A stretch of DNA of 64,000 bases from NCBI RefSeq assembly GCF_020731285.1, contig NZ_JAJFOW010000028.1:24235-88234 (forward strand). Direction: 5' to 3'. Position 1 is the stretch's first letter. Each line of letters begins with the position of its first letter. The position numbers and the translations under genes were made by a program. This DNA comes from Cohnella baijiui. Lineage in GTDB: Bacteria > Bacillota > Bacilli > Paenibacillales > Paenibacillaceae. Positions 45,183-54,341 of this stretch are shown here, one piece after another. The notes beneath the pieces were generated by a model that did not search any database, had not been told where the DNA came from, and was given only the letters and a program-made list of their open reading frames with translations.

Positions 45183-46616
45183 ATGAAAAAGTCGCGCGCG
45201 GCTTTGTTGCTGCTGACTGCGCTCGCGCTGTCGCTGTCCGGCTGTACCGGCAAGTCGTCCAAGGAAGTACTGAAGCCGTTGGACGAGAAGGAAGAAGCCA
45301 AATTCAAAATCATGTTTTGGGACCAAAACTACTTCTTCCAGGAATACGGCAATTTGTTCCTCAGCAAGTTCCCGAACCTCGACATCGAAGTCGTGGACAT
45401 GCAATCGATCTATAGCGCCGACAATTCGGACCCGGAGCATGCGTTGGAAAAGTTCGTGGACGAAAAGCAGCCGGATGTCCTCCTGCTGTCGCTGCATGAT
45501 TACGAGAAGCTCGGAAAAGCCGGCAAGCTGTATCCGCTGGACCCGGTGATCAAGCAGGACGGCTTCGATATCGAAGGCATCCATCCCGCCGTGCTGAGCC
45601 TGCTTCGGGAAAAAGGCGACGGCAAGCTGCAGGGACTCAGCCCGACCTTTTCCAGCAAAGCGCTCTACTACAACGTCGATCTGTTTCAGAAATACGGCGT
45701 GGAGCCGCCGACCGACTCGATGACCTGGGAGGAGATTCTGGCGCTCGCCAAGCGCTTTCCGACCGGCGGATCGGACAAGGACCGCATTTACGGCTTGAAT
45801 ATGGATACGTATGAAACGCTCGAATCGCTCGTCTCCTCGATCGCGTCGACGGAGAAGCTGAAGCTTCTCGACGCGGACGCCAAGCAGGTGCTGATCGACG
45901 GTGATGCTTGGAAAAAGACGCTGCAGACGGCGGCGGACGGCGTAAAGTCCAAAACGATCCGCTTCGCGTCGGAGGAAGAACGCAACAAGATGCAGGGCGC
46001 GATTATGATGGACGATCTGTACAAGATGGACCTGTTCCTCACGGGCCGGGCGGCGATGATGGTGTCCTCGGGCTACGAGGCGCAAAAGCTGCGGTCCGCC
46101 AAGGAACGCATGAAGGATGTCAAGCCGGTCAACTGGGAAGCCGTCACGATGCCCGTCGACCCCGGCAACCGCAGTCAAGGCGGCACGGTCGACTTGTATA
46201 ACATCTTCGCAGTCAACGCTAAGTCGACGAACCTGCGCGCGGCATGGGAGTTCGTCAAGTACGTAAATAGCGAGGAGAGCGCGAAGATCAAGAGCAAAAA
46301 CGCCTACTCCGGCGATTTCCTCTCGCGGACGGCCTACAACAAAGATCCGGACGGCAAAAGCCTGGAGGCGTTCTTCAAGCTCGATCCCCAGCCTTCGACC
46401 ACGATCTGGCCGGAGAAGACGCCGGGCGGCGGCCTTTATACCGATTATGTGAAAGCGGTGAACGAGCAGCTGGGTGCGGTCGCGGAAGGCAAAAAAACGC
46501 TGGACGAAGCCGCGTCGGCGATGAAGGAGCAGCTGACTCAGGCGCTCGTCGTTGCCCGCGAGGCGGACGCGAAAAAACAGGCGGAGCAAGCTTCCGCATC
46601 GCCTTCCGCCGAATAA
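45183..46616 (+). CDS. Orphan ABC solute-binding lipoprotein (family 1)
   Basis: A 477-aa exported sugar-type binding protein; lipobox SLSGC (C21), then FKIMFWDQNYFFQEYGNLFL and the family motif KQPDVLLLSL. A longer frame from 45096 lacks a ribosome binding site; the ATG at 45183 behind GGGGG gives the correct signal peptide. No permease or ATPase genes adjoin it, so it must use a transporter encoded elsewhere or act in sensing. The shared leader suggests co-regulation with the importer operon at 17.7 kb. Confidence 0.85.
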   Translation: MKKSRAALLLLTALALSLSGCTGKSSKEVLKPLDEKEEAKFKIMFWDQNYFFQEYGNLFLSKFPNLDIEVVDMQSIYSADNSDPEHALEKFVDEKQPDVLLLSLHDYEKLGKAGKLYPLDPVIKQDGFDIEGIHPAVLSLLREKGDGKLQGLSPTFSSKALYYNVDLFQKYGVEPPTDSMTWEEILALAKRFPTGGSDKDRIYGLNMDTYETLESLVSSIASTEKLKLLDADAKQVLIDGDAWKKTLQTAADGVKSKTIRFASEEERNKMQGAIMMDDLYKMDLFLTGRAAMMVSSGYEAQKLRSAKERMKDVKPVNWEAVTMPVDPGNRSQGGTVDLYNIFAVNAKSTNLRAAWEFVKYVNSEESAKIKSKNAYSGDFLSRTAYNKDPDGKSLEAFFKLDPQPSTTIWPEKTPGGGLYTDYVKAVNEQLGAVAEGKKTLDEAASAMKEQLTQALVVAREADAKKQAEQASASPSAE

Positions 46617-46694
46617 ACGAAGCCGATCGGCGGCCGCGAAATTCGCTATGCGAAGCGCGGCCGTTTGGTGCTTATTTTCGCCCGAAAAAAAGGG

Positions 46695-46723
46695 TTGCAA
46701 TTCACCCGGATAGATGTTATTTT
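46695..46723 (+). promoter_or_regulatory. Candidate speD promoter
   Basis: TTGCAA (46695-46700), a 17-bp spacer and TATTTT (46718-46723). A perfect TTGACA at 46732-46737 has no good -10. Confidence 0.45.
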
Positions 46724-46870
46724 TATTTTCGTTGACAAGACAAATAGGAACCAGGATTCACTCAGGAATGGAATGCGATGGTCAGCAAATTCCCTCGAGA
46801 AGTGAATGACGTAGGTCCTAGCGGATGAAATCAGCTTCACATTTTATTCCTAGGAAGGGGGAACCGAACA

Positions 46871-47269
46871 GTGGAATACTCTACTTTCGGACGGCACGTA
46901 GCGGTTGATACTTGGGGAGTCGACTTTGACGTTCTCAACAACGCGGAACTTCTCCAATCGCACATGGTGGAAGCAGCCGAAGCTTGCGGTGCAACCGTAC
47001 TCTCGGTTCAGGCCAAACAATTTGAGCCCCAAGGCGCAACGGTTCTCGTCATGCTGTCGGAGAGCCATCTCTCCATTCACACGTATCCTGAAAGAGGCTT
47101 TGCCGCTCTCGACTGCTATACCTGCGGGGAAACGGTAGATCCTCAACTCGCCATCGACTACATGGTGAGCGTACTCAAGCCTAAGAGCACCTACGCGAAG
47201 AAGTTGGTTCGCGGCGTAGGCGAAATGAAAATCGAAGAACCTACCATCAAACAAGCCGAACTGGTGTAA
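46871..47269 (+). CDS. speD: S-adenosylmethionine decarboxylase proenzyme
   Basis: A 132-aa pyruvoyl enzyme for the aminopropyl donor of spermidine synthesis. The autocleavage site is MLSESHLSIHTYPE: cleavage is before S65, which becomes the pyruvoyl group; H70 and C85 (CYTCGE) complete the active site. Length is typical of the short prokaryotic class. Start GTG at 46871 behind GGAAGGGGGAA. Monocistronic; terminator at 47300. Confidence 0.95.
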   Translation: MEYSTFGRHVAVDTWGVDFDVLNNAELLQSHMVEAAEACGATVLSVQAKQFEPQGATVLVMLSESHLSIHTYPERGFAALDCYTCGETVDPQLAIDYMVSVLKPKSTYAKKLVRGVGEMKIEEPTIKQAELV

Positions 47270-47299
47270 ACGAACGCCGTTCTTGCTACAGTGCATGCC

Positions 47300-47331
47300 A
47301 GCCATGAGGCGCCGCCCTCATGGCTTTTTTA
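47300..47331 (+). terminator. Terminator after speD
   Basis: AGCCATGAGG-CGCCGC-CCTCATGGCT followed by six T residues. Confidence 0.9.
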
Positions 47332-47446
47332 ATTGCTTCGGCGTCTTTGGGAATATCGGGCATCGATGTCGCCAACAATAGGGAAATAGGGCGGCCCCGT
47401 TGTCGCAAAGTTTTCATAATCGAATCCCGGCCGAGCTGTCGAACTG

Positions 47447-47455
47447 TGCTATAAT
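47447..47455 (+). promoter_or_regulatory. Extended -10 promoter of the hem genes
   Basis: TGCTATAAT, a perfect TATAAT with the extended TG, 68 bases upstream of hemA. The -35 is weak. Confidence 0.55.
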
Positions 47456-47522
47456 AACTGTTGACATGCAGGTCAGTCGTTTGACGCTGCGCACGGATTC
47501 CAGAAAAGGCAGGTGAAAGCCC

Positions 47523-48926
47523 GTGCATCTCATCGTAGTCGGCTTAAATTACCGTACGGCACCGGTCGAGGTCCGGGAACGCTTCGCCCTCTCGGAACAG
47601 GAACTGCCGCAGGCCTTGGACGCCTTGAAACGAACGACGGGCATTCTCGAATGCGTCATCGTTGCGACCTGTAACCGGACGGAGCTATATGCGGTCGTGG
47701 ACCGCCATTCCTTGTGCGGGCATTATATCCGCGCGTTCATGGAGCAGTGGTTCAAGCTCCCGCGTGTGGAGTTCAACCGCCACTTGTACATGTACGAAGA
47801 CGAACAGGCGACGCACCACCTGTTCCGCGTCGCGTGCGGCCTCGATTCGATGGTGATCGGCGAGACGCAAATTCTCGGCCAGGTCCGCGACGCGTTTTTC
47901 CTGGCGCGGGAACAAAAGGCGACGGGCACGCTGTTCAACCGGCTGTTCCAGCAGGCGATCACCGTGGCCAAGCGCGCGCACACCGAGACTTCGATCGGCG
48001 AGAGCGCCGTCTCGGTGAGCTACGCGGCCGTCGAGCTCGGCAAGCGCATCTTCGGCCGCTTCGACAACAAAAAGGTCATGATCGTCGGCGCCGGCAAGAT
48101 GAGCGAGCTCACGGTCCGGCATTTGACGGCGAACGGCGCCAGGGAAGTGCTGGTCGTCAACCGGACGCTGGCGCGGGCCGAAGAGCTGGCCGGCAAAGTC
48201 GGCGGCATCGCCCTGACGATGGATCAAGCGTTGGAACGCCTGCACGAGGCCGACATCGTCATTAGCAGCACGGGAGCCCAGCGGTTCGTCCTGACGCGGG
48301 AGACCGTGGAGCGGGCGATGGCTCGCCGCAAGAAAAAGCCGCTCTTCCTCATCGATATCGCGGTGCCCCGCGATATCGAACCGGGATGCGGGGAACTGTC
48401 CAACGTGTACCTGTACGACATCGACGACCTGGAGGGCATCGTGGAGACGAACCTGGCCAAACGCCGGCAGGAAGCGGCGATCATCGAGCGGATGATCGCG
48501 GAGGAGCAGGAATCCTATCGCGTCTGGTACGCGACGCTGGGCGTCACGCCGCTGATCCGCGGTTTGCAGGACAAGGCGTCCGCCATTCACGAGGAGACGC
48601 TGGACAGCATGCTCCGCAAGCTTCCCGAGCTGGACGAACGGCAGATCAAAGTCATCCGCAAGCTTACGAAGAGCATGCTGAGCCAGATGATCCACGACCC
48701 GATCCTCCGGGTCAAAGAGCTGGCGGCCGACAAGAGAGGCGACGCCTCGATGAATCTATTCGTGCATTTGTTTGCTTTGGAAGACGAGGTTGCCCGTCTC
48801 AAGGCGGAGGCTAAAGCCGAGGAAAAGTCTCGGTCGGCATCCGCCGACGCGGAGGCAAAGCCTGCCGAGCGCCAGCCCGCGGAAGCGCCGTCGCTGCTGT
48901 CCCAGCTGGCCGGCGCGCTCCGTTGA
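47523..48926 (+). CDS. hemA: Glutamyl-tRNA reductase
   Basis: A 467-aa enzyme, the first committed step of C5 tetrapyrrole synthesis, reducing glutamyl-tRNA to glutamate-1-semialdehyde. Catalytic C50 (VATCNRTELYA), substrate domain with HLFRVACGLDSMVIGE, NADPH domain with GAGKMSELT and the C-terminal dimerisation helices. The last 40 residues are an extra Ala/Glu/Pro-rich tail. GTG start at 47523 behind AGGTGAAAG. Confidence 0.96.
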   Translation: MHLIVVGLNYRTAPVEVRERFALSEQELPQALDALKRTTGILECVIVATCNRTELYAVVDRHSLCGHYIRAFMEQWFKLPRVEFNRHLYMYEDEQATHHLFRVACGLDSMVIGETQILGQVRDAFFLAREQKATGTLFNRLFQQAITVAKRAHTETSIGESAVSVSYAAVELGKRIFGRFDNKKVMIVGAGKMSELTVRHLTANGAREVLVVNRTLARAEELAGKVGGIALTMDQALERLHEADIVISSTGAQRFVLTRETVERAMARRKKKPLFLIDIAVPRDIEPGCGELSNVYLYDIDDLEGIVETNLAKRRQEAAIIERMIAEEQESYRVWYATLGVTPLIRGLQDKASAIHEETLDSMLRKLPELDERQIKVIRKLTKSMLSQMIHDPILRVKELAADKRGDASMNLFVHLFALEDEVARLKAEAKAEEKSRSASADAEAKPAERQPAEAPSLLSQLAGALR

Positions 48927-48981
48927 GCCGGGCAGGCCGGCACCAAGCGCAAGGCGCGAGGCTGCGGGAGGCGGTGCCGCC

Positions 48982-49803
48982 ATGTTGACGAACGATTGGC
49001 TGACGGATGCCGTATTGTATATTTACGCCCTGAGTCTGCTGTTTTTCGTCTCCGACGCCGCCTACGGCAATCGGAGCGGGAAACGGATCGGAACAGGGCT
49101 GCTTGTTTTCGTCTGGGTTTTGCAGACCGCCTTTTTGCTAGATTTGCTTATTCGCCGCTTTTCCGTCCCGGAAGTGACATTGCAGGAATACGCCTTTTTC
49201 GTGTCTTGGCTGCTCGTTTCCATTTCGCTAGTCATCCATATCATCATTCGGGCCGAGATGCTCGTTCTACTCGTCAACGTCGTCGGTTTCGCGGTGCTGG
49301 GCTTGAATTTGCTCGAGCGGCCGGGCAAGGAAATTCCGCTGGCGCCTTCCGAGGTGTCCCACCGGCTGCTCGTCGTTCACGTCAGCTTGATCATGGTTGC
49401 CTTCGCGCTGCTGACGGTCGCGGCCATCTGCGGCGGGATGTATCTGTTCCTCCACGGCCGGCTGAAGCGGAAAAAGTGGGGCAACGTCATGCGGCGCATG
49501 CCGAGCCTCGAGACGATGGACCGGTATGCTTACCGCAGCGGCTTGGTCGGCGTTCCGCTGCTGCTGCTGTCGCTCTCGACGGGCACCGCGGCGCTGCTGA
49601 TCGAGGGGCATTACGGGAAGCTGCTGGACGAGAAGGTGCTGCTGTCGTTCGCCGCCGGCGCCCTTTACGTGACCGACCTGCTGCGGCGGTGGACGTCCGG
49701 CGAGGACGCGAATCGCGCGGCGCGCTGGAATCTGATCGGGTATGTCTTGCTGATCGCCGACTTCTTCGCGAATTCGCTCTCGTCCTTTCACCGCTGGATC
49801 TAG
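48982..49803 (+). CDS. hemX: HemX/CcsA-like membrane protein
   Basis: A 273-aa protein with about eight membrane segments, of the cytochrome c assembly (CcsA)/HemX family. In B. subtilis HemX lowers the level of HemA protein. The conserved HRLLVVHVSLIMVAFALLT segment and the SLETMDRYAYRSGLVG stretch are visible. A frame from 48772 overlaps hemA and is rejected: the ATG at 48982 follows GGGAGGCGG. Second gene of the hem operon. Confidence 0.9.
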   Translation: MLTNDWLTDAVLYIYALSLLFFVSDAAYGNRSGKRIGTGLLVFVWVLQTAFLLDLLIRRFSVPEVTLQEYAFFVSWLLVSISLVIHIIIRAEMLVLLVNVVGFAVLGLNLLERPGKEIPLAPSEVSHRLLVVHVSLIMVAFALLTVAAICGGMYLFLHGRLKRKKWGNVMRRMPSLETMDRYAYRSGLVGVPLLLLSLSTGTAALLIEGHYGKLLDEKVLLSFAAGALYVTDLLRRWTSGEDANRAARWNLIGYVLLIADFFANSLSSFHRWI

Positions 49804-49854
49804 CTCGAGTTAGCGAATCTAGCGAATGATCGCATCGAAAGGAGGGAGACGGGG

Positions 49855-50523
49855 ATGCCTCGTTATTATCCGGCCATGCTGCACCTGGAAGGCCGGCGCT
49901 GCGTCGTCTTCGGCGGCGGGGCGGTCGCCGAGCGCAAGGCGGCGGGCCTCCTCGAAGCCGGCGCCGCCGTAACGGTCGTCAGCCCGTCGCTGACGGCGCG
50001 GCTTGGCGCCTGGGCGACGGACGGGACGATCGCGGCCGTCCGCCGGGAAGGCGAGCCGGCCGATCTGGAAGGCGCGGCGCTGGCGTTCGCGGCGACCGAT
50101 CGGCCGGAGGCGAACGGCCGCCTCGCGGAGGCGGCGCGGGCGCGGGGCGTTCCGATCGCGGTGGCGGACGACGGCGAAGCCGGCGACTTCGTCGCGCCGG
50201 CCGTCGTCCGGCGCGGCGGTCTCCTCTTCGCCGTGAGCGCGTCGGGCGCCGGCCCCGCCTTTGCCGCGCGGCTCGCGCGGGAGCTCGCGGACCGCTACGG
50301 TCCCGAGTACGGGGCGCTCGCCGCGACGCTCCGGCGCATCCGCGCCGAGGTGCGCGGCGCCGTCGCCGATCCCGCCGCTCGCAGACGTCTCCTGCGCGTC
50401 GCCGTCGAGGACGAGGCGCTGGCCGAATGGCGGCGCCTCGGTCCGGATACCGACGGCGCGGTCCTGCTGGCGCGGCTCCGCGTTTTGGCAGCCGATGCAG
50501 CCGAAACGGGCGGGGAGTCTTGA
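49855..50523 (+). CDS. Precorrin-2 dehydrogenase / sirohydrochlorin ferrochelatase-type protein
   Basis: A 222-aa NAD-binding protein of the SirC/YlnF-Met8 family: Rossmann motif VVFGGGAVAERKAAGLLEAG, AFAATDRPEANGRLA, and GDFVAPAVVRRGGLLFAVSASGAGPAFAARL. It oxidises precorrin-2 to sirohydrochlorin for siroheme. The C-terminal part is Arg/Ala-rich. Its position between hemX and hemC, with a cobA-hemD fusion downstream, makes the operon able to feed both heme and siroheme. AAAGGAGGGAG precedes the ATG. Confidence 0.88.
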   Translation: MPRYYPAMLHLEGRRCVVFGGGAVAERKAAGLLEAGAAVTVVSPSLTARLGAWATDGTIAAVRREGEPADLEGAALAFAATDRPEANGRLAEAARARGVPIAVADDGEAGDFVAPAVVRRGGLLFAVSASGAGPAFAARLARELADRYGPEYGALAATLRRIRAEVRGAVADPAARRRLLRVAVEDEALAEWRRLGPDTDGAVLLARLRVLAADAAETGGES

Positions 50524-50578
50524 AGCCTTTTATCATCGAACCCTATCATCATCCCAACGAACCGGGAGGAAGCCAGTC

Positions 50579-51517
50579 ATGCGAACCATTATCGTCGGTA
50601 CGCGTCAGAGCGCGCTCGCGCTGACGCAGACGGGCCAGACCATCGATCGCCTGCGTCAGCTCTGCGAGGAATCGGGACTGCCCTATACGTTTGAAGTGAA
50701 GCCGATCGTTACGCGCGGGGATCGCATCCTCGACGTCACGCTCTCCAAAGTCGGAGGCAAAGGCCTCTTCGTCAAAGAGATCGAGCAGGCGCTGCTGGAC
50801 GGAGAGATCGACTTCGCCGTCCACAGCATGAAGGACATGCCCTTCGAGCTGCCCGAGGGACTCACGATCGGATCGATCCCGGTTCGCGAAGACCCGCGCG
50901 ACTGTCTGATCAATCTGCACGGTTATACGTTCACCGATCTGCCGCCGGGTGCCCGCATCGGCACGAGCAGCCTGCGCCGGGGCGCGCAGCTGCAAGCCCG
51001 TCGTCCCGATCTGCGCATCGAGTCGCTGCGCGGCAACATCGACACGCGGCTGCGCAAGCTGGAGACCGAAGGGCTCGACGCCATCCTGCTGGCCGCGGCC
51101 GGTCTCCACCGCATGGGCTGGGCCGACCGGATCACCGCCTACATCGATCCCGAGGATTGCCTCCCGGCCGTCGGCCAAGGGGCGCTCGCCGTCGAGTGCC
51201 GCGCGGACGACGAGCAGGTGATGTCGCTGCTCGGACGGTTGAACGACGTTCGCACCGAGCGCGCCGTGCGGGCGGAGCGCCGCTTCCTCGGCCTGCTGAA
51301 CGGCGGCTGCCAGGTGCCGATCGGAGCCTACGCGGAAGCGGACTCGGACGCGCCGGACAGCGAAGTGACGCTGACCGGCATGGTCGCGTCACCTGACGGC
51401 GGCCGCCTTCTGCGGGCGAGCGCCAAGGGGACGGATCCGGAGCGCGTCGGGTCGGAGGTCGCCGAAGCGCTGCTCGCCCAAGGGGCCGACGCGATCCTGG
51501 AGGAAGCGAGGGAGTAG
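50579..51517 (+). CDS. hemC: Hydroxymethylbilane synthase (porphobilinogen deaminase)
   Basis: A 312-aa enzyme polymerising four porphobilinogens. Signatures are MRTIIVGTRQSALALTQT, KDMPFELPEGL, and the dipyrromethane cofactor cysteine C244 in NGGCQVPIG. A frame extending upstream into the previous gene is a shadow; GGGAGGAAGCC precedes the ATG at 50579. The fusion gene follows after three bases. Confidence 0.96.
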   Translation: MRTIIVGTRQSALALTQTGQTIDRLRQLCEESGLPYTFEVKPIVTRGDRILDVTLSKVGGKGLFVKEIEQALLDGEIDFAVHSMKDMPFELPEGLTIGSIPVREDPRDCLINLHGYTFTDLPPGARIGTSSLRRGAQLQARRPDLRIESLRGNIDTRLRKLETEGLDAILLAAAGLHRMGWADRITAYIDPEDCLPAVGQGALAVECRADDEQVMSLLGRLNDVRTERAVRAERRFLGLLNGGCQVPIGAYAEADSDAPDSEVTLTGMVASPDGGRLLRASAKGTDPERVGSEVAEALLAQGADAILEEARE

Positions 51518-51520
51518 GTC

Positions 51521-53077
51521 ATGGCCAAAGGCAAAGTGTATCTGGTCGGCGCCGGTCCCGGGGATCCGAAGCTGATCACGGTTCGCGGATTGGCCGCGCT
51601 GCAGCGCGCGGACGTCGTCGTTTACGACCGGCTGGCCGGTCCGCAGCTGCTTCAGCAGCTGGGGCCGGAGACGGAGCGGATCTACGTGGGCAAGCGCCCC
51701 GACCGCCATACGATGAAGCAGGAGGAGATCAACCAACTGCTCGTCGATCTGGCGCTGCAGGGCAAAACGGTCTGCCGGCTGAAGGGCGGCGATCCGACCG
51801 TCTTCGGCCGGGTCGGCGAAGAAGCGGAGCTGCTGCGGCGGCACGGCATCGAGTTCGACATCGTGCCGGGCATCACGTCCGCCATCGCCGTGCCCGCCTA
51901 CGCGGGCATCCCCGTGACGCACCGAGACTGGGCCTCTTCCTTTTCCATCATTACCGGGCACGAGAGCCCGGACAAGCTCGACCGGATGATCCATTGGGAC
52001 AAAGTGACGAACGCGACGGGGACGCTGCTTTTCCTCATGGGCGTCGCCAAGATCGGCTACATCAGCGAGCAGCTGATGAAGCACGGTCGGCCGGCGGACA
52101 CGCCGGTCGCCCTCGTCCGCTGGGGGACGCGCGCGGAGCAGGCGACACTCGTCGGCACGCTCGGCGATATCGCGGCAAAGGTGGCGGAGGCGGGCTTCGA
52201 ACCGCCCGCCGTCATCGTCGTCGGCGACGTCGTTCGCCAGCGCGAGTCGCTGCGGTGGATGGAGACCAAGCCGCTGTTCGGGTGGCGGGTGCTCGTCACC
52301 CGGGCGCGCGCGCAGGCGAGCGAGCTGTCGGAACGCATCGACGAGCTCGGCGGAGAGCCTTACGAGTTTCCCGTCATCGAGACGCGCCTCCAGACCGAGC
52401 CGGGGGCGGTGCGCAAGATCGAGGAAGCGTTGGCCGAGGCGGACGCCTACGACTGGGTCATGCTGACGAGCCCGAACGGGGTGGAAGCTTTTTTCGCGTG
52501 GCTCGTCCGGACCGGCATCGACATCCGCCGGTTCCACCGCGCGCGCTTTGCCGCGGTCGGGCCGAAGACGGCCGAGGCGCTGCAAGCGCGCGGCGTGCTC
52601 GCGGAGCCGCTGCCGGAGAAATTCGTGGCCGAAGGCCTGCTCGAACGGGTCGCCGCGTCGCTGCGGCCCGGGCAGCGGGCGCTGCTGCCGCGAGGCGATC
52701 TCGCCAGGGAGGTGCTCCCTCGGGAGCTCGAGGCGCGCGGGGTGGAAGCCGTGGAGCTGGACGTCTACGAGACGCGGATGAACGTTCCGCAGGATGACGG
52801 ACGTCTGCTCGAGATGCTGCGCGCCGGGGAAATCCACGTCGTCACGTTTACGAGCTCGTCCACGGTGACGAACTTGCTCGAGGCGCTGCACTTGCTAGGC
52901 GAGCCTTTGCCCGCCGAGCTGCTGCGCGACGTGATTGTGGCGTGCATCGGCCCGATCACGGCCCGCACGGCGGCCGAGCACGGCCTTCGCGTCGATATCG
53001 AGGCGTCGTCTTCGACAATCGGCGGGCTGGTGGAGGCGCTGCAGGATTACCGCCGCAAGCCGTCCGGCGCGGGCTGA
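51521..53077 (+). CDS. cobA-hemD: Uroporphyrinogen-III C-methyltransferase / uroporphyrinogen-III synthase fusion
   Basis: A 518-aa bifunctional protein. Residues 1 to about 250 are the SAM-dependent methyltransferase (VYLVGAGPGDPKLITVRG, RLKGGDPTVFGR, VPGITSAIAVPAYAGIP), making precorrin-2. Residues about 255-510 are uroporphyrinogen-III synthase (LVTRARAQASELSERI, VMLTSPNGVEAFF, VVTFTSSSTVTNLLEA). This fusion is common in Clostridia and some Paenibacillaceae. Start ATG overlaps the ribosome binding region at the hemC end. Channelling to siroheme is plausible. Confidence 0.93.
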   Translation: MAKGKVYLVGAGPGDPKLITVRGLAALQRADVVVYDRLAGPQLLQQLGPETERIYVGKRPDRHTMKQEEINQLLVDLALQGKTVCRLKGGDPTVFGRVGEEAELLRRHGIEFDIVPGITSAIAVPAYAGIPVTHRDWASSFSIITGHESPDKLDRMIHWDKVTNATGTLLFLMGVAKIGYISEQLMKHGRPADTPVALVRWGTRAEQATLVGTLGDIAAKVAEAGFEPPAVIVVGDVVRQRESLRWMETKPLFGWRVLVTRARAQASELSERIDELGGEPYEFPVIETRLQTEPGAVRKIEEALAEADAYDWVMLTSPNGVEAFFAWLVRTGIDIRRFHRARFAAVGPKTAEALQARGVLAEPLPEKFVAEGLLERVAASLRPGQRALLPRGDLAREVLPRELEARGVEAVELDVYETRMNVPQDDGRLLEMLRAGEIHVVTFTSSSTVTNLLEALHLLGEPLPAELLRDVIVACIGPITARTAAEHGLRVDIEASSSTIGGLVEALQDYRRKPSGAG

Positions 53078-53087
53078 ACCCGGCCGC

Positions 53088-53135
53088 CGAACCGGCCGCC
53101 AAAATGGCCGCCGAACCGGCCGCCAAAATGGCCGC
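53088..53135. repeat. Two 24-bp direct repeats in the hemD-hemB gap
   Basis: Two identical copies of a 24-bp unit CGAACCGGCCGCC-AAAATGGCCGC, with further GGCCGCC fragments on both sides, in the 186-bp space between the two genes. The gap is unusually long for this operon. Confidence 0.8.
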
Positions 53136-53263
53136 TGAACCCGGTAGTCGTATCCGGCCGCCGAACCAGGCGACCGAGCGCTCGAACATCGCACTTGGCA
53201 CCTGGGCGCGAGCGAAACGCCGTTCGTGCCGGAAGCGGTTTGACTTCGAAAGGAGAGAACGTC

Positions 53264-54250
53264 ATGACCTATCCCATTACGCGGCATCGCCGCTTGCGCC
53301 GTACGCCGGCGCTGCGCAACCTGGTGAGAGAAACCTACCTGCACCCGCACGACTTCGTCTATCCGTTGTTCGTCGTCCCGGGCGAAGGCGTGAAGCAGGA
53401 GATCCCCTCCATGCCCGGCGTGTACCATTATTCGGTGGACCGTCTGGAGGAGGAAGTGCGTGAAATACAATCGCTAGGCATTCAGGCCGTGCTGTTGTTC
53501 GGCATTCCCGAGCACAAGGACCCGATCGGAACGTCCGCCTACGAGACCGACGGCATCGTGCAGCAGGCGACGCGCCTGATCAAGGCGCTGGCGCCGGAGC
53601 TTGTCGTCGTGGCGGATACGTGCCTTTGCGAGTTTACGGACCACGGCCACTGCGGCGTCGTTCACGGCTCGGGTGCGACAGCGGTCGTCGACAACGACGA
53701 ATCGCTCGCGCTGCTCGTGCGGACGGCCGTATCCCAAGCCGCCGCGGGCGCCGATATCATCGCGCCTTCGAACATGATGGACGGCTTCGTCGCCGCCATT
53801 CGCCAAGGGCTGGACGAAGCCGGCTTCGAGGACATCCCGATCATGTCCTACGCGGTGAAATATTCGTCCGCGTATTACGGCCCGTTCCGCGAAGCCGCCC
53901 AGTCGGCGCCGCAGTTCGGCGACCGCAAGACGTACCAGATGGATCCGGCGAACGTGCGCGAGGCGCTGCGCGAAGCGGCGTCAGACGTAGCGGAAGGTGC
54001 GGACATGCTGATGGTCAAACCGGGCCTCGCGTACCTGGATGTCGTCCGGGTCGTGAAGGAGCGGTTCGATCTGCCGCTCGTCGTCTACAACGTCAGCGCG
54101 GAGTACTCGATGGTCAAGGCGGCATCGCTCCAAGGATGGATCGACGAGCGGGCGATTGTGCTCGAGACGCTGACCGGCATGAAGCGCGCCGGCGCCGATC
54201 TCATCATTACTTACCATGCCAAGGACGCCGTCCGCTGGTTGAACGGCTGA
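53264..54250 (+). CDS. hemB: Delta-aminolevulinic acid dehydratase (porphobilinogen synthase)
   Basis: A 328-aa enzyme condensing two aminolevulinates. Schiff-base lysines K199 (SYAVKYSSAYYG) and K252 (MLMVKPG); zinc-site cysteines DTCLCEFTDHGHCG, so it is the Zn-type. A longer frame from 53195 runs into the repeat region; the ATG at 53264 follows AAAGGAGAGAAC and gives the family length. Confidence 0.96.
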   Translation: MTYPITRHRRLRRTPALRNLVRETYLHPHDFVYPLFVVPGEGVKQEIPSMPGVYHYSVDRLEEEVREIQSLGIQAVLLFGIPEHKDPIGTSAYETDGIVQQATRLIKALAPELVVVADTCLCEFTDHGHCGVVHGSGATAVVDNDESLALLVRTAVSQAAAGADIIAPSNMMDGFVAAIRQGLDEAGFEDIPIMSYAVKYSSAYYGPFREAAQSAPQFGDRKTYQMDPANVREALREAASDVAEGADMLMVKPGLAYLDVVRVVKERFDLPLVVYNVSAEYSMVKAASLQGWIDERAIVLETLTGMKRAGADLIITYHAKDAVRWLNG

Positions 54251-54341
54251 CCGGTCCGACTTCACCCGAGAATGCGCGAAGCGGATTTCGCATTTTTGCA
54301 ACGCCAGTTAGACCAATTCCGATAGTGGGAGTGTGCCGATC

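Noticed and set aside
46732..46737. Perfect TTGACA before speD as promoter
   Set aside because: No acceptable -10 at 16-18 bp downstream; TTGCAA/TATTTT just upstream fits better.
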